From assembly GCA_002049455.2 (NCBI GenBank), contig KV918895.1, positions 1-64,000 on the forward strand: a stretch of DNA of 64,000 bases. Reading direction: 5' to 3'. The translations under genes were made by a program, and so were the position numbers. This DNA is from Porphyra umbilicalis (Eukaryota; Rhodophyta; Bangiophyceae; Bangiales; Bangiaceae). Positions 1-12,027 of this stretch are shown here, piece after piece (position 1 is the first letter of the stretch; each line of letters starts with the position of its first letter). The notes beneath the pieces are model-generated. The model saw nothing but the letters and a program-made list of their open reading frames with translations, was not told where the DNA came from and did not search any database.

Positions 1-180
1 ACGCTCCATCATGTGCAAACACCGTAGGTATGAAGTGCAGCCGGATTCGAAGGCCACTCCCGCTTCCCGCCACATCATGGCCCCGATGACCATCGGACAT
101 CGGGTGCCCTCGAACGATCGCTCTTTTTCGCCCGTTTCTCGTTCGGATAGCATCCACCGGACGAATCGACATTCGTCAGC

Positions 181-246
181 GTAAAGGAAACGGAGCATGC
201 AGCATTCACACGAATCGATGTGAAAGCTGACCTGTGAAACCAAGCG
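181..246 (+). repeat. Left terminal inverted repeat of the 19.9-kb element
   Basis: It begins GTAAAGGAAACGG and contains two TGTGAAA words and a TTCACA word forming a sub-terminal palindrome. It pairs with the right end at 20056-20121 and closely resembles the left end of the nested element at 15334, including a CCAATCA box just inside. Confidence 0.8.
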
Positions 247-481
247 GACCAATCAAACCACAGAACGATCGTCGCCAAGACACGGCCCAGCTGGGCCGGC
301 ACGCGTCCTCGAGACCGTGCCCGGCGATCACGCGTCCACCCAGCAGTGGACCGATTCTAGACGGACACCGGATACAGGACGCCAGATACTATCTGCACAG
401 GCCGGACCGACTAACAGGGGCACGCTAAAGACCACAGGAGAGGACAAAATCTATGAGTCAACGCCGACCATGCAAGGTTCC

Positions 482-1031
482 CAAAAATGTCGGGCCGCGG
501 CCTGCGGCCAGATATGCAGCGGTCGGGCCCGCAGGTGGCCACACCCCCGTGTCCGCACCCTCTGGGGCGAGTCGATCTCGGCCGGCCCGCATACGCTCGG
601 AGGGGTCATCCACGCAGCGCTGGGTGGTCCGACAATTGGCTGCGGCCGGGCTGGAGGGTGGCCACACCCCCGTGCACGCACCCTCTGAGTCGGGTCGATC
701 TCGCCTGGCCCGCGCGCGCTCGGGGGGGTCCTACAAGCAGAGTCAGGTGGTCCGACGATTTGCGGCGGCCGGGCCCGCGGGTGGCCACACCCCCGTGCAC
801 GCACCCTCTGGGGCGGGTCGATCTTCGCTGGCCCGCGCGCGTTTGGGGGGGTCCTGCACGCAGGGCTGGGTGGTCCGACAATTTTTCTCGGCCGGGCTCG
901 CGGGTGGCCACACCACCGTGCACGCACCCTCTGGGGCGGGTCGATATCGGCCGGCGCGCACGCGGTCGGTGGGGTGCTCCACGTGGCGCTGGATGGTATG
1001 ACAATTTGTCACGGCCGGGCCCGCCAGTGGT
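482..1031 (+). repeat. Tandem repeat with an exact 123-bp period, about 4.5 copies
   Basis: The word GGTGGCC starts at 534, 657, 780 and 903, and a mutated version at 1026, so the spacing is exactly 123 bp each time. Because 123 is 41 codons, every frame that is open in one unit stays open through all of them, which produces several overlapping Pro/Arg-rich open frames on both strands. I do not consider these genes. The array lies near the left end of the 19.9-kb element, upstream of the transposase region. Confidence 0.85.
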
Positions 1032-1566
1032 CAATTGCCGCTTGCAGTCTGTTTGGTGGTCCTCTAAGTCGTCCTTCAAATTGTGTTTCAATCAGATTGT
1101 CGAACTGTACCATTGCTGTTTTTGTTTTGGAAGCCCCCGGGGTGCCGCACCCACGGCGTCGCTGACGGCACTCACGCCGCCGCCCGCGCCGTCGTCCACC
1201 CAGCCGCCCGCGCCCTCGTCCACCCAGCCGCCCGCGCCGTCGCCCACGCCGCCGCCCGCTTTGCCGCCCGCCGCATCGACGGCGACGCGGTTGGCATCCA
1301 CCGCGGTTCCGGCACTGCCCGTGGTGGCGATGGTCGCCCTCGCTGCTACTCCCCCATCTATTTGACGCTCTCCGTGGTGCTTGCCACCCCCTCGGTGGGA
1401 GGCGCCGCCGGTTTGGCTCGCGCCCCTCGGCACCCGCGCCCGCGGCCGCGGCGCGCACCTGGTCTGCTCCCGTCTGGTGCCGCCTTCGTTGGGGGATGGT
1501 TACCCCTGCGTCATCGGCCTTTGCTTTTGTCCTCCGCCTGTTGTTGCTCCCTGCGGTCGGCTGGGA

Positions 1567-4500
1567 ATGGCTGTGTTGTCGCGGCCTGTGCGGTTCCCGT
1601 ATGGTGGTTCTACGGGGGATGTCCGCGTTGTCGCCGATGAACTGGACTTGCGTCCTGTGGAGCAGCCGCTTTGCGTGCCTGTCCGTGGAGAGGGATCCGG
1701 TGCCCGTGGTCGGTCCTTGGGTGGTGGTTTGAGTGACAGGGTGGCTGTCTCGGCGCGCGTCGCTGGTTTTGTCCGCTCGGAGCCGGCTGTCATACCTCTT
1801 CGTCGAGCTGCCCCCCGTCCGCCTGTCGTGGATGCTGGTGCAGGACGTGCGCTCTCTGTGGACCCGTTTGACGGCAGCGACAATGGAGGCGGCGATCAAG
1901 AAGGGCACCTGGCTGAGCAGCGCAACCGCGTTCCGGTCGCTAAGCGGGCTACCACACTCGAGCAGCAAATGGTGGATGCGCTCATCCCCGGCCTGCGAGC
2001 TGCCATTAGACTGCCGTCCTCCTCCGCCTTCGGCAAGGACGCGGCGCGCGTCACCGCCACTATCATTGGTGACGCGGCGTCGCGGTCACGTGCGTTTGTG
2101 CTCCGGTATGGAGCGCTCCGGGACTCGACCGTTGAGCTCTGGATCTCTTCCCGTGGCGGCCTGCTCTGTTTGTGCTTCGTTGGGACGCAAGACGCGTTGT
2201 CGCTGTCGACATCAAGTCGTAGCATGGACTGCATGCACACGAGGATCTTGATCTGTGTAATGGCTGCTGGTGACGTGCCCGCTGCCGCGCTCCGCGCCCG
2301 CATGGCGCTGCGTGCGGATGCCGCAGACTTTGCGGTGGCTCGCGTCGTCGGCTCCACGCTCACCATGTACGTCGTGTGGCGCAAGGTGTTCTCCGCTGTC
2401 GTGTTTACCACCAAGCAAGCTGCATGCATTGCGCCAGGATGCCGCTCTTTTGCACGCCGCTGTGGTCACGTACGTGTCGCCCGTCAAGCTCGAGAATGCC
2501 TGGAGCCTGAAAAGGGTGGCGTCGGCATGGACATGAACGCCCCGGTGGTTGTAAAGGTCTAGCGGGACAAGTCGTCTCGGCCGCGATGTGTGACCAACGA
2601 GGAGGAGGACATTGGTTTGGAGAAGGTGGCATCCGACACCCAGCAAGGCGATGGGGATGCTGCCGAGGCGGGGATGAGCCATCGGCGCAGGCGTAACCTG
2701 TTGGCGTGCAGCGGAGAGATTGGGGACGGCGAGGCGTGGAACCGGACGGCGGACTGGAAGTCGTCCTTCCATGATATGCTCCGCGTCGGCGACGATGCGG
2801 CCGAGAATGCGGCGGCAATGGGGGTCTTGTACGCCGCGGCGCTACGTCGCGGCTTGGTCCGAGATACGTCGGAGGGGCTCGTTGAGTCGCTTTGCGGGAG
2901 CTCTGCACACCGACGAGGTGACCAAGGGACGACCTTTGAGCCGGCGATCCTGTACACACATCACCCGACTGCTTCCATTTTGAGTGTATGTTCCTCGGTG
3001 TCGATTGGATGGCGCCACACTGCGTGCTACTCATTGCCTTCTCCGCTTTCTCGTTTGCATACTACTTGAGCCCCTTCCGATGCACCGCCTTTCTCGTTGC
3101 ACGTTTGTCTTTGCCTGGTTTCTTCCTCTGCGGGTGATCAGTTTGTGCAGATTCGAGTCGGACGATGGACGTGCCCACAAGAGTCGGGCGGAGTCGCTGT
3201 GGTGTATGACGGTGTCGACGACGGCCTTTTCTCCTTCCGGCATCGGAACAGGATGAAGCAGTGGATTGTGTTCACCCGAGGGCTGGCCGACAAGCTGCTG
3301 TCCTTCGTCGTGTTCGGGCGCAGCACGTACATCGCCGCCACGCGCCACCTGGCGGCGGTTGTGTCGAGCTTTCATCTCCGTAGGCAAGACGTGGTCAAGC
3401 TCGGAACGGCAGGGGCACGGTCATTTACCATCCCACAAGAGACGGCGCGGTGCCCGATCTGCGGGCCCAATCCGAAGTTCATCGTGATCGACGCCCAGGT
3501 GCTTGGGTGCACGGACCCGGACGACACTCACCCCTTCCGTCCCGGGGAGGACTGCCCTGTCTTGCCCATCGACGCCTCGTTGCTGTGCGTCGTCAAGGAG
3601 GCCGCGCTAAGAGGCGCCATTGACAAGGTACTCAGCGGCGCGAAGGAACTGACGGCCAAACAGATCGAGATGCTGAGGTCGTGGGCTCAACCGCGGGCGC
3701 GACGGCGTCTGCCAACTGTCGAGGCGGCTGCCGCCTACGTGTTTTTCAACTTCTTCCCCATTGGCGGCATCGCGCCACCCTCGTCGGTGGGCGATCCAGC
3801 AGCCAAGAAGACGGTTGTCATCAACGACGGAGCGGCTTCCGCCGATGTCAAGGTCGTGGGGCCTCCCACTATTGCTGCACAAGCAGGGGACGCGTCCGAT
3901 GTGAATGCCCCTGGGAAGCGCGTCGGCCTGCAAGCTGCTTTGCGGATGGACGAGAAGGGCAACCTCGTGCTCGGTGGGCCGGGCAAACCGGCGACCGCCC
4001 CGCTGGACACCTGGCGAGACCGTGTTAGTGTTTGCGCTCCCAACTTCAACGTGTAGCCGCGCGATGACGACCGGTCATGGCTCACCGCGGTCCCATTTCT
4101 CAAGGCCGTGCTGTCCGAGTCTGTGACCGGCATGTTCCAGGGTCATGACGAGCGTGCAGTCAAGCTGCTTGCCGACGCGCTCAAAGTCCAAGGCCGCGAT
4201 GCGTGGCGCGAGGTCAATAAGGCCGTCGACGGCGTCGGGTTTGTGGCTAGCTTCCTCGGCTCGTTTTGGGACGAGATTGACGCAGACCCGACCTTCCGTG
4301 TCGCCGTTGGCACGGTCCTGCGGCACGTCGTTGACGTCGAGGAGTGGACGGACGAGGAGTTCAAGAGGGTGGCGGGCTCGGAGGTGGTCAAGGAGCGTGG
4401 GTGGAAGAACGACGAATACTGCGCGCGCTGGGGCGCGACGCCGACGCCGGCCGACTTTGCGGCATGGAGGCGGCAGCAGCCCGCGTACAATGTGGCGGAC

Positions 4501-5646
4501 ATTGACGACCCGCTCATCAGCTACGAGTTTTTTGCGGGGCTGATGCGAGTGCGACCCGCATTGCGGGACTCGGTGGCGGCATTGCGCCGCAGCCAGTACC
4601 ACGGCAATAAGCGGCACGCGGCGGATTTGGAAGGGGTGGGCGACGCGTGCAACAAGGCGTTTTCTGTGACGGCCGGTCTGACGCAAGGGGTGTTTAACGT
4701 GGTGTGTCCCCACGTTGTCACGCTGGGCTTCCGCTGGTTGTTCAAGGCGGAGAGTGTGGGTGAGGCGCCCTCCATCGTCCTTGAGCGGTTTCCTCGCCTG
4801 CCCGAGGTGATATTCTACGACGTGGCCTGTAAGATAGACAAGAATGCGCTGCGACGCGTGCGCACCATCATGCGCGGCCACGGCGTGCGCTGCATCCTTG
4901 ACCGGGCCCACGCCATCACGCACTCGTGCTCCCCCGTCTACATGCCGTACCAGAGCCTGGGCAACACGGCTGGCGTCGCGACTCAAGCCGCGGAGGTCTT
5001 CCACTCTGTCTCTGTGGGCAACCGCACCAGCCTGGCGTACATAACGCCAAAGACCTACATGACCCATCGGATGATCCAGGTGGCCCACACCAACCTCCGC
5101 AAGCTGGCACGTCACCACTCTAAGAACCTGAAGGGCGAGATGGACCACGTGCGCCTCAACTTCTTCTTCCACAGCCGCGTGTCGCGTCGTTGCGAGCGGG
5201 GTGACACGTGCAAGTGCGGGGGGGCTGTTTCGCGCGGCAAGCTGGCGATGGCACGCATGGTGTTGTGGCCCTCGGCTGTCCAAGGCCGCGACGGTCACAG
5301 GTCGCTCGGCGGTGTTCAGCTTGTGGCACACGGCGGTGGAAAAGACGACGTCGGGTCCATCCACTGGGCGGCTGTGGCGATTGGGTTGGAAGGTGACCCT
5401 CCCTTACCGTCGGGCAGTGGTGTGGCGTCGGAGAATGGCTCGGTACCTGGCACGCGCTTGCCGTCGCAGGTGGCATCAACTGCCTCCTCGTCTTCCACCT
5501 CTTGCGACGTATTCTGCCCTGCTGATAACGCGGACGCGGGCCGTCGCAGTGGCGTCATCGTCGATGATAGCTGCTCCGACGAAGCAATGCCCAGTCCTCA
5601 AGCGCTCGCCGAGGCTGCCGTGGAGGTGGATGGGCTGTTCCAGTAG
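1567..5646 (+). pseudogene. KDZ-like (Kyakuja-Dileera-Zisupton) transposase with SWIM-type zinc fingers, broken by nonsense codons
   Basis: One reading frame stays open except for a TAG at 2560, a TGA at 3067 (inside a candidate intron) and a TAG at 4054, and ends with a TAG at 5644. In order it shows a SWIM-like C-x-C...C-x-H cluster (about 2167-2238) and a second Cys/His cluster (CIAPGC...RRCGH, about 2430-2475). Next come a CPICGPNPKF...GCTDPD cluster (about 3450-3520) and the transposase-like core, GVFNVVCPHVVTLGF through FYDVACKIDK to DRAHAITHSC (about 4690-4930). This domain order and the YDxAC and xDRxH blocks match the KDZ/HMGXB3-like group; the family call rests on memory of those motifs. 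The first in-frame ATG is at 1567, but the true start is unknown and a proline-rich stretch continues upstream. The same frame runs on into the Ulp1 domain. Confidence 0.68.
2986..3141 (+). other. Candidate spliceosomal intron in the KDZ-like gene
   Basis: A GTATGT donor at 2986 and an acceptor CAG ending at 3141 (or at 3150), after a pyrimidine-rich stretch around 3110-3130, bound a segment of 156 nt (or 165 nt). Both lengths are multiples of three, so splicing would keep the frame and remove the TGA at 3067. The translation of the segment looks unlike the conserved blocks on either side. This is inference from splice-like signals only. Confidence 0.35.
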
Positions 5647-6462
5647 AAGGCTGGCCTTCTTTTTGGCGACGGCCTGGCGGCTTTGCCTTTATCCCCCGAG
5701 CAAGCGTCTTTCCTGGTGGAGCTGGTTGACGAACGTGCCGGTGATCTTGCAGTGAAGCCGGTGAACAAGGCGGGCATCAACCTAACCGTCGCCGACTACG
5801 ACATCCTCTCTGGCAACCACTGGCTCAACGACGAGATAATGAACTCGTGCGGCGGCATGATGAACGACAGGGACGACAAGCAGCAGCTCCGGCGCGGGGA
5901 GGAAAGGCCGTTGACGAGTGCATCGATGCCAGCGACGCGTACGAGCCGTCCACGACGCACACGCGTCATGAGCACTCATTTTTACGATGTGCTAAACCGC
6001 CCAGTGTGGGGGTACGACTTTCTCGGTGTCTCGAGGTGGGGCTGCAAGGCGGGCATAAACTGGGACAAGGTGGATGCGGTGGTGGTCCCGATCAACGAGC
6101 GGCGGTCGCATTGAATGTTGGTTGTGATGGACGTGGAGGCGCGGAGGTTTGTGTATCGCGACTCTTTTCTGGGGGGGGATAGCTGTGGGGCGGTCTCCAT
6201 TGTGCGGAGATGGGTGCATGACGACGTGGTGCACCAGCTCGGAGCGCCCGCTGCCGAGCGCCTCAACGTTGCCAGTTGGCCGGTGATGGAGGCGGCTGTG
6301 CCTCGGCAGAATGACTCGTGCAGTTGCGGCCTGTTCGCTATGATGGCTGCCAACTCGTTTGCAATGCGTTCTCCGCTTGCCTTTTCACAAGAGGACATGC
6401 CGGCCATTCGGCAGCGCCTTTCTGTTGATCTTTTGTTGGACCGCATTGAGTGGACGATGTAG
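5647..6462 (+). pseudogene. Ulp1-like (C48) cysteine protease domain, continuing the KDZ frame, with a stop after the catalytic His
   Basis: This segment is in the same frame as the KDZ-like protein and separated from it only by the TAG at 5644, so the two were probably one fused protein. The Ulp1/SENP signature is clear: GNHWLNDEIMN near 5810-5845, the catalytic His (codon 6109), Asp in YRDSF (about 6160) and Cys in QNDSCSCGLF (about 6305-6335). In this family the His is normally followed by Trp; here the next codon is TGA (6112-6114), one base from TGG, and the frame continues intact to TAG at 6460. All three catalytic residues survive. In the family the enzyme removes SUMO-like modifiers; such domains are common in large eukaryotic DNA transposons. 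Confidence 0.82.
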
Positions 6463-6660
6463 GAGGCCGTCGTAGCCGCAAGGTCTTTGGCATAAACGTT
6501 ACGCTTGTTTTCTTTTTTAGTGATGACCCACACCCTGAGGCGAGCAGACAGCACCGCGCGAATGTGCCATAGTGCCGAGCAGGTAAACTAAAGAGACAAA
6601 AAGAACAGCGCACGGCGCCGGAAGAACTGATGGCGCTGATGGCGCTGATAGCAAACAGCA

Positions 6661-6759
6661 GCACCAGCCCCCAGAGAGTGACGCGGTTCGACCAACGGCA
6701 GCAGTCAGCAGCACCAGCCCCCAGAGAGTGACTCGGTTCGACCAACGGCAGCAGTCAGC
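6661..6759 (+). repeat. 50-bp tandem duplication, two copies
   Basis: GCACCAGCCCCCAGAGAGTG starts at 6661 and again at 6711, and the copies differ at a single site (ACGCGG versus ACTCGG). It lies just downstream of the Ulp1 stop codon in otherwise anonymous sequence. Confidence 0.8.
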
Positions 6760-8540
6760 GTCAGAGAGACAAACAAACAAAAACTGGAACGAGCAACAAG
6801 CACGAAGCAACCACAGGGAGGTTATTGGAACCACTCCAAACGCGTGACGGGGCGGTTGTCGCACGAGCAACGCCCGTCACAGCCAGTGCGGCCAGCGCAT
6901 CAAATGGAGACACTGCGACTGGTGTATGCCTGGTCAGCCGCCTCCGACGCCTGGCAATGGTGTCATCCGGCTGGGAGCCGGGCGCGCCGCCACCGCTGTC
7001 CGCGCCCTTGGGGGCGACGCCAGCACATGCGGCAGCGGGGTGGGCGGAAACGAGACGGGCGCCCAAATGCAGGTTGCACTTCAGCACGGCGCGTTGGGCG
7101 GCGGCCGTCAGCGGCACGTAGTTCGCAGGTGCCCACACGGGGCGGCCAGAGTGCGCAGTGCAAACGGTATGATGCGTTCCAGTCAGACCACCTGCCTTCC
7201 CGAAACGGGGACCCTTCGGGAGGGCTCTGGCATTCAGTGCACGACACCGTGACCGCTACATGGCGGCGGAGGTCGGGTGTCCGCAATAAAGGTGGCTCAA
7301 CGCGTCAGCGTTGGTCATCCTGTCAGAGTTGGTGGCTGGACCAGAAATGCTGTCCGAACGAGAGGGTGGCTCCTGACTGCTCCAGGACTCGGGGCGAATG
7401 CGTGACGGTAGGACATTCCATGGATATCATCTCTCTCTGGAGCATCAGCGCGAACACACGCGTCGCTAATGATGCATTGCAGCCAGACATCAGGCACCGA
7501 AAGGCATGGTGCCTGAGAAGAGACTGCTCATGCGGGCACATACTTGCATAGCAAGCGTTTCTCAGAGTACCTTCGCACGGTGCACTGCAGTACAAAAAGG
7601 ACCTGATCTGCTTGCGCCGCAAGATGCCACAGAAGCTCCCACTGTCTCACCCGGCGACTCATAGCGTACACGTCCATTCGCTGGTGGATGGCTGCGTTTA
7701 AACCGTGGTTTGGGGGGCACTGTAGCAGGCAGGACCATCGCCCTTGCAGTTTGGGAGCTATCGCACTGGTCAATTGCCACCGTGCGCTGTACACGGTGGA
7801 CCAATAACTACGGTGTTATCCTGTTTGCACACGACACTGGTCGAAATATGATCAGCTGATGTGAGTGGAAGTAGCTCCCATGGTCGGAGCGAGCACTCAA
7901 TTATGATCTTTGCCGGCGCTTGCTGGGGCTGTCCAACACCCCCCGCAGGCACCTCTGACAGGACGCCGCAGGCAGCCCGCCTTTTTCCATCCTTGTTGAA
8001 CGCGCTTGCTTGGGCGCCACCTGTGCGCCCTACCCGGGCCCATGGGAGGGAGCGTCCAGCGATGGAGGCACTACCAGGGGGGGGATTCGCGCCCTGCACC
8101 CGTTCATGCGCGCCCAGCTCCGCCCCGTCTGATTTTTCTGCTGAGAAGATTGCGCTGGGCGTCGTTGTTGGCGCCTCTTCGCGCCCCGGCGGTGACTCCC
8201 TCTTCCGGTGCGCGTTGACGGTCTTCCCGCTTGTCGACGAGGTTTATCCCGCAGGCGGTCGCCGCCCCAACGTGGTTTTCTGTCCTTTGGTTGTATCACC
8301 ATCGTCGCCTGCTTTATCAAACTGTAGTGTCGATCTGCGTCTGCGTGGGTCGAGTCGCCCGCGTCTGGCGGACAGCCCCACCTCCCCTGCTTGCCCCCCC
8401 CCACTCCAACCTGCCACCTTCCCCCCGCTGTCATTTACCTGCCTCCCCCACCGGCCACATCTCTGCCGTGCCCCCCCATCCTCTGTGTGTGGTTGGCGTG
8501 GTGCCGATTGGGCGCGTACTCGTCGCGCCGGACTAGCATT
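6760..8540. other. No gene recognised between the Ulp1 and helicase genes
   Basis: Open frames here (for example 6844-7551 on the plus strand) lack recognisable motifs and look accidental. The last 400 bp before the helicase ATG at 8541 are C-rich and pyrimidine-rich on the plus strand, which would suit a 5' untranslated region or promoter, but I see no specific signal. Confidence 0.4.
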
Positions 8541-11500
8541 ATGGCGGCGATGCCTCCCCCGGCCCGGCGTTATGTTGCCCTCGCTACGGGTGTTGGACTG
8601 TGATGCTCGTCGCCGGCTCCACTGGCGGTTCGCGGATGGATGATGGCCGGTGACCCTTATGGTACCCCACATGGTACATTTGCAAGACGAGGTCAAGCTG
8701 CACACATTCGTGTTGGGTGATCTTGGGGCGTTACTTTTGGCATGTTTTGGATTTGATCTTCGCTTTGCTCTAGTGGCTTTTGATTTGGTGAGTGATTCGA
8801 TTTGGTGCGAGGGCGTGGGCGTCGGTGTGGGCGCGAGAGGGGGGAGCACTTGGGCCGGTGGGGACTATTTGAGAGGTGCTCTCGGTTGGGAGAGGCGGGC
8901 GAACCTTAGGACAGCCAACAAAGCACGTTCGCACACACACACACAAGCTCAAGCCACTCAACCACTTCACCGTGGTCCCCCAACCCCTATCCCCACTGCG
9001 TTTCAACAACGGGAGCGCATTGTGTCTTCCACGACGTGGTGGGCGATGATGTGCTCAACATCTTGAGCGAGTACCTTCACCGCCTGCCGTCGCACGACGT
9101 GCTCGTGGCTGGGGTGTTTGTGTCTGATGTGGACGCCATGTGCTGGGTGACCAACCCCCTGTCGCATGAGGTGATTGAGAACTGCTGTGCATCCACGCCG
9201 GCAAGCGGAGCGGACGGCGAACAACTCAGCCGCTGGTATGGAATGGTCAACAAGTTGTCATCCGCAGCCTTCGACGTTGGCAGGGGCGGGATGGGCTGCG
9301 CCTTGTCTGCAGTGGCGACCGCTGGAGCAGAGCTCTCCGTCGTGCGGCGCTTCGCGTCTCTGGCCATGACGGTCGATTGGTTGGCGGCCTCGGAGGCCCG
9401 CGACATCCTGACCGTCATGTCAACAGCTGGTGGTGCTCCGGCGACCGGTACTTTGGACGGCGAGCCGCCGTTGGGTGCGACCTGTGGCCGTGACCGGCCT
9501 GCCACAGTGGAGGCATCGAGGCCGGCTCTGGGGACGCATGGCTGTGCCTCGTTGACGACCGCCACGGATTGCCGTCTGACCTTTGGGCAGGGCGGTCGTG
9601 CCGCACTGCCGCGCGTGGCGCCTGTCGGGCGCGCTGCTTGTGGGGCGCCGGCGTCCGGGCTGCCTCCGTCGGGTGGTCCCGGTGCCGGTGGTGGCGCACG
9701 CGTCCCGTCGGCTGATCCTTCATTGGGGCAAGGTGGCGGTGAAGGTGATTGTGTCGTCAAGGTCAAAGTCGAGCCGGCAGCCAAGGTCGGTTCTAGTGCC
9801 GCCCCGTGGCCGGAGGCGACCGTCAAGGCGGGGACTCCGCGCGTTGGCGACAAGCGCAAACTGGACAACACGGAAGGCCCGCCCGAAGCGCTCAACCCCC
9901 TCCAGTCCTGGTTGGACAAGGCTGAGTCGACCTTCTCGCGGAGCGCCATCCACAAGATGATGGAGGAGACCCGAGTCTACTACGACCGCGTGTTCCTGGA
10001 GCAGGCGCTGAAGAAGCAGTACGCCGTCGCTGGCATCTCCACTGGGCATGTGACCAGGAAGGCGAAGTCCCCACCCGGGTGCGTGCGTGTGAAGGGTGAC
10101 GTCATCACCAAGCGTGTGGCTGGGCCGGTCTCGGTTCAAGTCACTCACAAGACTGGCAAGCTCGTGGCCTCGTGCATCGCCGCCTGCTCATCCACTGCCT
10201 TCGTGAGGCCGGTGCCCGCCTCGACCACTGTTACAACGGCAACGGGCCATGACAGCCCACGCGCCGTATATTTGGGCGACACTCTCAAGTCCCTGGGCTC
10301 GTCGGCTGGGGCCGCTGCTCAGTCGAAACAAGGGCTGGTTGGCGCTGCGCTCGTCCCGGCGCCGCTCAAGCCGATTGGTGATGGTCCTCGCCATCGGCGT
10401 CCGATCGCACTTGGGCGTATGAGCTCTATGGCGGCTGCTGGGACCTGGGATCCCCTCTTCCTCGAGATGTCCGCAAAGCCGTGCAATACGTTTGTGTCTG
10501 GCGGCCCCGGGGTGGGCAAGACGACGTTCCTGCGCCAGCTCCACACGGTGCTACGTGCCAGCGTGACGGGGGAGGGGGCGGTGATCGTGTGTGCTCTAAC
10601 GGGCAGCGCCGCCCACACGGCCGGATGCCAGACTTACCACTCCTTCTTTGGCTTCGGCCACGGCTACAAGCCGGTGTGTGCGGTCGCCGAAGAAGAAGCT
10701 GAGCGCTTGCTGCGGCAGCGCAAGTATGCACCCATCGCACGCCGGCTGGCCCGGGTGGAGGTCCTTCTCCTCGATGAGATTTGGATGGTTTCAGCGGACT
10801 TTTTGGACGTTATGGTGGCTCTGCTGCGCCAGTCACGGTCGCTCTCCGCCGCCGCCTGCGTGCTTTACGTCTTTGGCGACTTCCTGCAGCTGCGACCTCC
10901 CAAAGGCGTCCTCGCCTTCAAGGCGTCCTGCTGGGATCGTTTGTTTCGGGGTAAGGTCTTGAAGCTCACGCGGGTACACCGCCAGAACGAGCCCTCGTTT
11001 ATCGAGGCCATCCATGACGCGCGGTACGGCGTGTGCTCGGACGGGGTGATGGAACTCGTCCAGGCGAGGTCGGTTTCGGTCCTGGACCAAGTCGATGCAT
11101 CTGTTCTTCATGATTTACCTCGGCACAAGGACGTTGCGGCTCACAACCTCAAGTTCCTCAACCAGCTGTGCCCCCGCGACCGGCCGCTCCCTTTTGCTAC
11201 TGTGGACAGCGTCCAGCTCGACCGAGACGTGGACGGTGAGCCGGCTGATCCCGAGGACGCCCAGCGCCGCCTCCTCGCCGTGTCGGGCGCTGCTCTTGCG
11301 GCCGCTTTGGTCGATTGCGTCGCGTCGGTGCTGGTCGAGCATTGCCTGGGCGCCCGCGTGATGAACATCTCGAACGCCAAGGCGGTGCTCGGGCTCTTTC
11401 ATGGCAGTGTCGGTACCGTCACCAAGTACACACGGGACGGCATCCCGGTGGTGCGGTTCCTCGGCGTCAGCGTGCCCAAGGACGTGCGCATGTACCAGTT

Positions 11501-11834
11501 GGGCATCCACGACGCGGGTGACGCCTGGGTAGAGGTCGAGTGCCCGCCGGTGGAGTTTGAGGCCAAGGTGCTTTCCGCCAAGGGCTTTGTTGCGGTGCGC
11601 ACGCAGGTGCCGTTTGTCCTCGGATGGGCAATCACCATCCATCGGTCGCAGGGGTTGACGTTGTCTGAGGCAGCGGTGGACCTGGCCATGTCTTTTGAGG
11701 CGGGGATGGTACTCGCGGCGCTCAGCCGCGTCGACCAGTCGAATCGGCTGTTCATCAAGTCGTTCCAGCCGGCTCGACTCTTTGCGGACGAGGAAGTGGT
11801 GTGCAGGTATCTGCACGACTGGCAGAGGGTGTAG
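8541..11834 (+). CDS. PIF1-like DNA helicase (superfamily 1B), split near its start by a solo LTR
   Basis: Motif I GGPGVGKTT (about 10500), motif II LLLDEIW (about 10770), motif III VFGDFLQLRPP (about 10870-10900), the VHRQ block (about 10975), GWAITIHRSQGLTL (about 11626-11665) and ALSRV (about 11725) give a full PIF1-type helicase core. A long low-complexity N-terminal half (about 9250-10440) holds no domain I know. The frame after the LTR has no ATG at its beginning. If the LTR and one copy of its target duplication are set aside, the frame joins exactly to ATG 8541, so that is taken as the original start, with the insertion in codon 17. Stop TAG at 11832. PIF1 enzymes unwind DNA 5'-3' and occur in Helitrons and other large elements; no Rep/HUH nuclease is seen here. 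Confidence 0.85.
8591..9008 (+). mobile_element. Solo copia LTR (418 bp) inside the helicase gene
   Basis: It starts TGTTGGACTGTGATG and ends CACTGCGTTTCAACA, the same ends as the LTRs at 48545-48962 and 51314-51731, and has the same 418-bp length. The 5-bp target ACGGG flanks it on both sides (8586-8590 and 9009-9013). No internal element sequence remains, so it is a solo LTR left by recombination between two LTRs. The LTR plus one target copy is 423 bp, but stops inside it (TGA at 8601) close the helicase frame. Confidence 0.93.
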
Positions 11835-12027
11835 TGGGCGCGCTGGTAATGTATCGTAGCCTTGATTGTATATTTTACGCAGGGAGTGCATCACTATCGT
11901 GCTGGTCATGGCATCCAACACAACTAGACGCCCCCGCACCTGAGCCCAGACGAGCAGAGTATGAGAAATGACAGACAATGTCACGGGAATGTTTAATGTA
12001 TACACTATGGAGGAAAACAGCGGCTTT

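Noticed and set aside
451-1365. Long open frames on both strands over the 123-bp repeats
   Set aside because: The period is a multiple of three, so open frames repeat automatically; the translations are low complexity and overlap one another.
6844-7551. 235-codon open frame between Ulp1 and the helicase
   Set aside because: No motif, no similarity to other frames here, and competing frames on the other strand.
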